Part shown: piece by piece, positions 61,501-64,000 of the stretch | How the letters are laid out: each line of letters opens with the position of its first letter | Numbering within the stretch: the first letter of the stretch is position 1 | DNA from: Amphiura filiformis | Taxonomy: Eukaryota > Echinodermata > Ophiuroidea > Amphilepidida > Amphiuridae | Length of the DNA stretch: 64,000 nucleotides | Assembly (NCBI RefSeq): GCF_039555335.1 | Contig: NC_092628.1 | Span: 32,433,727-32,497,726 of the forward strand | Reading direction: 5' to 3' | The notes under the pieces: generated by a model | What the model was told of the DNA's origin: nothing | Seen by the model: the letters and a program-made list of their open reading frames with translations, nothing else | Database searches by the model: none | Program-made: the position numbers and the translations under genes

Positions 61501-64000
61501 AAAATGTTTGCCCAAAATATTTTCAATAACGTTTTAAAATCGTTTTCATGACCTTGATATAACCCGACATTTAAATGTTATTAAAAGGTTTTGAAAAAAC
61601 ATTTTAAGAACATTTCTGTGTTTGCTGGGTTCAAATATTTTACCATATAATGTTATTTAAGTATTGACACAATATTTGGCAAAAATGTTTGCAAAAATAG
61701 TTTACAATAACATTTTTGAAAACATTTAAAAATATTGTTGTAGTGTGTTTCCATACAAAATGTTTTAAAACGTTATCATGACCTTTATATAACCCGACGT
61801 TTTTACCTAAACCAAAAGCCAAAATATAACTTATTTAAAACGTTTTTAAAACGTTTTTGTGTTTGCTGGGGAATGATGAGTTTTCCAGTTCAGAGAGATT
61901 AATTTAGCGAATGATAAATTAAACTGGTCTACTACAGTAGACTAGAAGTGAATTCGATAAACGGTGCTGCAACTGCAAAAAAATTGTCGCCCCATTTAAG
62001 TTTTGATTTACATTCATCAAGAAGTGATTTTAAATGCAAACTGCGAAATGGGCCTCAATGAACAGAGCATATCCAGATTTTGCAAATTATGTTTATTTTT
62101 TTAAACTTGTTTAGCCAGTCTATTCTCAAAATGAATACAAAGAGAACCTGTACAAAATAATGGGAATGTGATTTGATGAAATGGCGCGATGTATCATGTT
62201 GCAAAGGATTCTGGGATGGATAAGATGTCTTCTCTGCCCCCAAGATGTGACATGAAAATACCATGTTTTTCATGTCAGTTTATTAAAATGTTTAAATAAT
62301 ACAATTATTAGGCTATAAAAAATCCTTATGCGTAAAATTCGTGCACATTAGGTTATTTTCACAATTTTAAAGTCATGATTTTTGTTTATTTTCATTTTTT
62401 CCCAACAAAAAGCCGCAAAATAAAACTCAAATTTTGGCTACTTGCTTCGACGTGTTTTGAAAGAAGAACATGAAAATAAAAGACTTCACAACTCAAGGTA
62501 TGGTCTGTTTGTGATTTCTTTCTTTAAACAGTCATACAGCACATTGTAAACATCTCAAAAATGTAATTATACCCTCCTTTAAATAATGGCCATTATTCAA
62601 AAACGGGCTATCGTATTACAAATCTGTAAAATGCGTTGCAAGCAGAATTTATTACTTTTTTGAGATGTTTATATGGATGTGACAGTATCAAATGCAATAG
62701 AAGTCAGGCCAAAAAAAGTGTTTGTTTGCCCAGACACGACCGACCCAAAAAATCAAAAAACATCAAACACTTTTTTAAACAATGATATAAAAATAAAGAA
62801 AATTATGTTTTTTCTATAAAAATGCCAAATGACACTTGAAAGTTAATATTCCTGACAATCACAGCTTTCATTTTTCCCTTTTAGCCCTCCCCCAACAATA
62901 TTTTACCATCAATCAACATCAATATAGAGAACCAAACAAGTATACCATGTATACGGTCTGGGATTTTGTACTCCAGCTCGTCATCCTTGCAACAAGCATG
63001 TGCATTCATTCTGAATTTATTCTGAATCTTTATCAAGATTTTGTTGCCACGGATTAAAAACTTCAGATGGTAAGGTTAAAATACATTCATACACTCCTAT
63101 ATCAAAGCAGCCAATCAGAAAAGTGGTTAGAAAAGTACGCGGAGTGCACTGATTGTGTATAATATGCACTCCGCGTACTACACGCAGTGCTTTCGCACAG
63201 GTTAGCATCGCGTAGGATTGATTCATTTTCGGGCGGGTTGATGGATATTTATAGTCTGGTCCTATTTTCCAACATTTTTAGTGATAATTTTGTTATGAAA
63301 TGAAAACAGCAAAAATCATGTGTTTTTTTTTCTTCTCGGTGTATGAAATAGATTTTAATGAACGTGTATTACCTGTTGCTTGAGACATTAGACAAAATAA
63401 GGCACTTGTGCTGGTGTTGATGCGTCTAATGCGCAAGCCCCGAAATTAGACGCATCAGCGCGCGTGCATTATTTTTGTCTTAATTTCTCCCATTCATTAA
63501 TCTATAGGCCTAATTAAAGTTTGACACTTGCTGCAACACGTGTACAGATCTAAAAAAAAGAAAAAAAAAGGGAAATCGACCTACTCCTTTCTACCCCGTG
63601 TGATGAGCAAACAAACACTTTTTGTGGCCCAATTGCTACAAATGAGGTGTCAAAATGCGCAAAAATAAATTCTGCTTCCAACGCATTTTACAGATTTGTA
63701 ATACAATCGCCCGTTTTTGAATAATGGCCATTATTTAAGAGGGGTTAGTTACTTTTTTTGAGATGTTTAGTTGCTGACTTTAATTAAATCACTTACCACT
63801 TTAAGCATAAAAGAAGCTGGTGGATCACTGTTTCCTCGCAATTCGTTGTGTTTGGCCAAAATTTCATTCTGCTCTATTGAAGTGAAAGGATAAGTTCCGG
63901 GGACTTCGTTAAAACCGGGTCCGTCACCACGCTTTTCATTTGGAAGAAAATTTAAAAGTCTATTAATGTCTTCATCAAACAAATCATCGCTCGCTAAAGT
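40159..64000 (-). CDS. Secreted CAP/SCP protein with Cys-rich and ShKT modules
   Basis: Seven minus-strand exons were rebuilt from acceptors, donors and phase: 64000(open)-63797, 51064-50828, 49421-49303, 44317-44227, 42781-42755, 41127-41014 and 40310-40212, or to a stop at 40159. The first three give an almost complete CAP domain: KHNELRG, CHWEHT, GGQGESLW, SWYNEE, CGHYFQ, LINC. The His/Glu/Glu/His cavity set typical of CAP proteins is present. After it come a hinge, a 27-nt microexon, a Cys-rich EGF-like exon and a six-cysteine ShKT-like domain. The start and signal peptide lie beyond 64000. CAP proteins are usually secreted; the exact role is unknown. Exon 4 has a frame conflict. Intron 1 hosts the opposite-strand carbonic anhydrase; intron 3 hosts a LINE. 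Confidence 0.7.
41014..41127 (-). CDS. CAP exon 6 (EGF-like Cys-rich module)
   Basis: 38 codons, phase 1 at both ends; the acceptor is cttattcag and the donor is CAG|GTAAGG. It reads CQLENCGRLREGNDCMCDCC followed by KEGYQSFERAAIKGQCS. Seven cysteines in 37 residues, with a G-Y pair near the end. It is EGF-like in spacing but not a standard six-Cys EGF. Symmetric phase 1 makes it a shuffling-type module. Confidence 0.65.
41264..42051. mobile_element. AACGTTT foldback MITE, composite copy
   Basis: Contains AAACGTTTAAATGTCGGGTT, CATGACCTTTATATAACCCG and ends AAACGTTTTTGTGTTTGCTGGG. An internal TGTGTTTGCTGGG at about 41778-41790 marks a second end, so two units lie head to tail. The left terminus is missing. 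Same family as 54600, 57184 and 61200. It sits in the CAP gene intron between exons 5 and 6. Confidence 0.7.
42755..42781 (-). CDS. CAP exon 5, 27-nt microexon
   Basis: Bounded by aacatccacag and GTAAGTAT, phase 1 at both ends. It encodes S/DCTLGGGC, two cysteines spaced by six residues, and joins in frame to the exons on both sides (assuming the Cys-rich frame of exon 4). Confidence 0.6.
43951..44155. mobile_element. Copy of the GGGGCTGTGCAATAAT MITE
   Basis: Left end GGGGCTGTGCAAAAATTATTAG and right end CTCATAATTATTGCACAG; shortened inside relative to 11269-11614. It ends only about 70 bases from the 3' border of CAP exon 4. Confidence 0.6.
44227..44317 (-). CDS. CAP exon 4 (hinge), frame conflict
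   Basis: With the upstream acceptor (tattctag) the exon starts SFIVGARPFIKGTRC, which fits the Gly-x-x-Pro-[FY]-x-x-Gly-x-x-Cys hinge of CAP proteins. That frame then loses sense and would hit TAG inside the next exon (42767-42769). From about 44265-44271 a second frame reads ECPATKSRWIDGKFC, which fits the following exons in phase. A second AG, 8 bases further (exon start 44309), keeps one frame open but skips the hinge residues. Donor GTACGT at 44221-44226. Confidence 0.6.
45068..48370 (-). mobile_element. L1/Tx1-like LINE, 5'-truncated
   Basis: The element is on the minus strand. A T-run at 45080-45106 is its poly-A tail. The 12-bp duplication AACTACGTTATT is exact at 45068-45079 and 48359-48370. 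The visible protein covers the region after the endonuclease (WKFNNTLLKD), the start of the reverse transcriptase (NNKSPGSDGF, WRPITLLNITYKLAS), DFEKAFDS, the GCRQGDPLSPYIF motif, QYADDS, and a C-terminal Cys-His knuckle. The endonuclease is lost. It is inserted in a CAP intron in the same orientation as the gene. Confidence 0.9.
45240..48358 (-). pseudogene. Reverse transcriptase ORF with frameshifts
   Basis: Pieces lie at 48358-47895, 47836-47519, 47515-47140 (interrupted), 47134-46865 and 46889-45492, with a further shift near 45590; the C-terminus continues to about 45240 (ILFGTDLGKLNSAINL). Catalytic motifs are present: DFEKAFDS, YADDS and CTFCNKEPETIIHLLSDC. The order and motifs are those of the L1/Tx1 group. 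Several single-base shifts break the ORF, so it cannot make a full protein. The 5' end is truncated before the WKFNN motif. Confidence 0.85.
48371..49302. other. Intron sequence, nothing else seen
   Basis: Part of the CAP intron between exons 3 and 4. Before the LINE inserted, 48371 followed directly on 45079. No RNA gene or regulatory motif recognised. Confidence 0.4.
49303..49421 (-). CDS. CAP exon 3 (end of the CAP domain)
   Basis: The acceptor cgttacatttcag starts VVFAPVTSVGCARKFC, and the exon ends RYWLINCRYSD with two spare bases (AG|GTAAGC, phase 2). Known CAP domains continue VVW-x-x-[ST]-x-x-x-GC and end with a Cys in a VCNY-like strand; here these are VVFAPVTSVGC and LINCRY. The first base of the intron on the acceptor side lies about 35-45 bases from a long trinucleotide repeat. 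Confidence 0.8.
49455..49965. repeat. (TCA)n / (TGA)n microsatellite
   Basis: About 500 bases of ATC/TCA trinucleotides with a pure CAG/GCA block (about 49534-49563) and interspersed GTC/GTT units. Both strands read open for long distances (poly-Asp, poly-Met, poly-Ser), which is an artefact. It lies in CAP intron 2; the edge nearest exon 3 is about 35-45 bases from that acceptor. Confidence 0.95.
49966..50827. other. CAP intron 2 remainder
   Basis: Contains the inverted relative of the repeat at 30838-30955 (about 50175-50300). No exon or RNA gene seen. The ORF at 50319-50510 is unsupported. Confidence 0.4.
50828..51064 (-). CDS. CAP exon 2 (core of the CAP domain)
   Basis: 79 codons, phase 0 at both ends; the acceptor is gttgtatcag and the donor is CAG|GTAATT. 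It reads GWNTALEASAKEHVEKCHWE, then HTAALGGQGESLW, then AVQSWYNEEGFYNY, and ends CGHYFQ. Residues of the CAP cavity are visible: His in EHT, Glu in GES, Glu in WYNEE and His in GHY. The last signature is GHYFQ where many relatives have GHYTQ. Confidence 0.85.
51065..52369. other. Start of the large CAP intron
   Basis: AT-rich sequence after the exon 2 acceptor. A T-run near 51740. Nothing else supported. Confidence 0.4.
52370..52640. mobile_element. MITE with CTACCACGAAATGAGC ends
   Basis: Inverted ends TGTGACCTGCTACCACGAA and TTCGTGGTAGCTGGTCACA, continuing inward with ATGAGCGTAAA and TTTATGCTCAT. About 270 bp, non-coding. Confidence 0.65.
53388..53465. repeat. GGAGA-rich simple repeat
   Basis: GGAGAGGAGAGG units followed by GAGCAGAGCAGGGAGG. 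A second purine-rich stretch lies at 53600-53655. Confidence 0.8.
53867..53945 (-). tRNA. tRNA-like remnant
   Basis: On the minus strand, a box A-like AGGGTGGTTAGGGCG and a box B-like AATTCAAGTCCC. The first half folds only partly. Probably a SINE head in the CAP intron. Confidence 0.35.
54451..54560. repeat. Hairpin with GACTACTTCC arms
   Basis: GTGTTGGATGATTTGACTAC pairs with GTAGTCAAAACATCCAACAC around an inner CGACGCTGACGCGTCG palindrome (54451-54513). A third TTTGACTACTTCCC follows at 54526. Confidence 0.65.
54600..54852. mobile_element. AACGTTT MITE, right half
   Basis: Ends AAAACGTTATGTGTTTGCTGGG; the interior has TATATAACCCGGCATTTAAACG. The left end is lost. Lies 850 bases upstream of the carbonic anhydrase start. 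Confidence 0.65.
54857..55160. repeat. Fragment of the 62.5-63.8 kb foldback family
   Basis: Contains AATGGCCATTATTCAAAAACGG and TATTACAAATCTGTAAAATG as in the ends of 62548-63768, then an inverted pair CAAGATTTGAAAGTTG / AACTTTCAAATCTTGGG. Confidence 0.6.
55700..57043 (+). CDS. Secreted alpha-carbonic anhydrase with low-complexity tail
   Basis: An uninterrupted 447-codon frame. Residues 1-19 are a signal peptide (MMVFGVYLFIVLFTSQAEG). The alpha-CA fold follows: QSPINI at 48-53, FHLHWG at 113-118 and AEMHII at 136-141, giving zinc ligands H114, H116 and H139. SEHT at 125-128 and GSLTTPG at 217-223 complete the active site. C43 and C224 match the disulfide of secreted forms. The usual proton-shuttle His (human CA II His64) is replaced by Thr, near T87. 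Residues 333-380 are six 8-residue GA[GW]P[GE]AAA units, followed by an acidic Tyr/Asp-rich tail. The product is predicted secreted; a biomineral role is an inference. The gene lies inside a CAP intron on the opposite strand. No intron is visible. AATAAA overlaps the stop; a TATA-like ATTAAAAA lies near 55589. Confidence 0.95.
   Translation: MMVFGVYLFIVLFTSQAEGKVSWSYSGPTGPSNWGKIPGASACLGRKQSPININTFETGQENFAPFVLQGYGANLAGGPIRMENTGTTLSVTLAGNFFISGGGLPNKYKATEFHLHWGSDNSKGSEHTKDGNAYPAEMHIIHYNTLYRNIGEAISKPNGLAELGFWFKLGRHNAAWDPIINNLQAVKYANNPHIFTTRIPLNTLIPSDLSRFYRYAGSLTTPGCYETVTWTVFENEIPISRAQIAKLRQLSKFQTPPYGPGAGPELHRRLTNNFRPVQRLWFRTVYQSWPHDEYLYYNGGEGTRPGWNPKFKGTFSGHPPAGNPAGGAGAAAGAGPGAAAGAWPGAAAGAWPEAAAGAGPGAAAGAGPGAAAGAWPGAAAGPARLEDEHYLDGDTGDAQTGMQRLWYALRNGEYGEEDDFDYYEGDYGNANQNNAVSLYDPYLSPGK
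56696..56839 (+). repeat. 24-bp repeat coding GAxPGAAA
   Basis: Six in-frame 24-bp units (GGAGCAGCAGCAGGAGCA type) encode GAGPGAAA or GAWPGAAA, with one GAWPEAAA. Near identity of units suggests recent expansion or homogenisation. The opposite strand reads Leu-rich and another plus frame reads Gln/Glu-rich; both are shadows. Confidence 0.9.
57184..57860. mobile_element. AACGTTT foldback MITE, nearly full copy
   Basis: Starts CCCAGCAAACACAAAAACG and ends GTGTTTGCTGGG, flanked by TA on both sides. Internal ends at about 57434 (CACCCAGCAAACACAG) suggest two units. It starts about 140 bases after the carbonic anhydrase stop. Confidence 0.75.
58002..58399. mobile_element. MITE with TAAGACCCCGGTCACAC ends
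   Basis: The 17-bp inverted ends TAAGACCCCGGTCACAC and GTGTGACCGGGGTCTTA are exact. The interior has many GGTCCGACCATAG-type inverted words. 398 bp, non-coding. Confidence 0.85.
58400..59302. other. No gene seen
   Basis: Intron of the CAP gene. Contains a diverged repeat with TTTTTGGGGGG runs and CCCTTGGCTACGGGCC (58740-59030). Confidence 0.4.
59303..60345. mobile_element. About 1.04-kb foldback element
   Basis: Ends TATAGGGTCCACAACTT and AAGTTGTGGACCCTATA. Inside, a second inverted pair: TTGGTTTTACACATGTGGACC (59957) and GGTCCATATGTGTAAAACAA (60223), plus GTCACACGTCATTGCGTTC and its complement. The purine-rich part (59560-59700) explains the ORFs seen there. Confidence 0.7.
60346..61199. 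other. No gene seen
   Basis: AT-rich intron sequence. The two overlapping plus-strand ORFs at 60438-60807 are Phe-rich and lack domains. Confidence 0.4.
61200..61870. mobile_element. AACGTTT foldback MITE
   Basis: Starts CCCAGCAAACACAAAACG and ends GTTTGCTGGG; the interior matches 41264-42051 closely, including TGTTTGCTGGG at about 61618. The best full copy of the family. Confidence 0.75.
62548..63768. mobile_element. 1.2-kb foldback ending next to CAP exon 1
   Basis: The left arm begins AAACATCTCAAAAA and continues TTTAAATAATGGCCATTATTC; the right arm mirrors it and ends TTTTTGAGATGTTT. The arms are about 110 bases and share CTGTAAAATGCGTTG. It also contains a 15-bp-stem hairpin (AGTACGCGGAGTGCA, 63134-63179). 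The right edge is 28 bases inside the intron from the exon 1 donor. Confidence 0.6.
63797..64000 (-). CDS. CAP exon 1 (open at window edge)
   Basis: The frame is open to the edge (68 codons). It starts with an acidic linker (SDDLFDEDINRLL), then FTSIEQNEILAKHNELRG, the first helix of the CAP fold, and ends PPASFMLKV at a strong GTAAGT donor (63791-63796, phase 0). CAP proteins have HN-x-R and a P-A-x-x-M motif at this place. The true start and signal sequence are outside the window. Confidence 0.8.

Overview
The window reads as nuclear DNA of an invertebrate deuterostome, most likely an echinoderm. Coding information sits in short exons with GT-AG borders and consistent phases. About half the sequence is repeats: foldback and MITE-like elements, tRNA-derived fragments, one non-LTR retrotransposon and several satellites. 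The palindrome-like word AGGCCTA is very frequent. The best-supported single gene is a secreted alpha-carbonic anhydrase with a low-complexity Gly/Ala/Pro/Trp tail, a design that recalls biomineralisation carbonic anhydrases. Lineage is an inference from these traits, not a database result.

Layout. 1-11.6 kb: repeats plus a convincing short terminal coding exon on the minus strand (1034-1186), a weaker one (5718-5761) and a speculative first exon (11064-11084). 7.1-9.4 kb is a hAT-like foldback nested in a TTAA MITE. 12.8-14.3 kb holds a 34-bp tandem repeat, a palindrome and a 19-bp minisatellite. 15.6-18.7 kb (+) holds the last four exons of a type I membrane protein: end of an EGF domain, Asn/Asp-rich stalk, transmembrane helix, short cytoplasmic tail. 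21-26.7 kb is a pair of related TIR elements in tandem; the second carries a hAT-like MITE. 27-40 kb is dense in repeats, with an ORF inside a TIR element, a Tc1-type transposase relic and nested TTAA elements.

40.2-64.0 kb (-) is one large gene rebuilt here from seven exons with matching splice phases: a secreted CAP/SCP protein followed by Cys-rich modules and a ShKT-like domain. Its 5' end lies beyond the window. Its 12.7-kb first visible intron contains, on the opposite strand, the uninterrupted 447-codon carbonic anhydrase gene (55700-57043). Its third visible intron contains a 5'-truncated L1/Tx1-like LINE with poly-A tail and 12-bp target duplication. Its second contains a roughly 500-bp TCA/TGA trinucleotide repeat close to a splice acceptor. 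Exon 4 has a reading-frame problem, which is either an allele defect, an assembly indel or a sign of alternative acceptor use.

The three best genes all encode secreted or surface proteins. Nothing in the sequence shows that they act together, apart from the nesting of the carbonic anhydrase inside the CAP gene.
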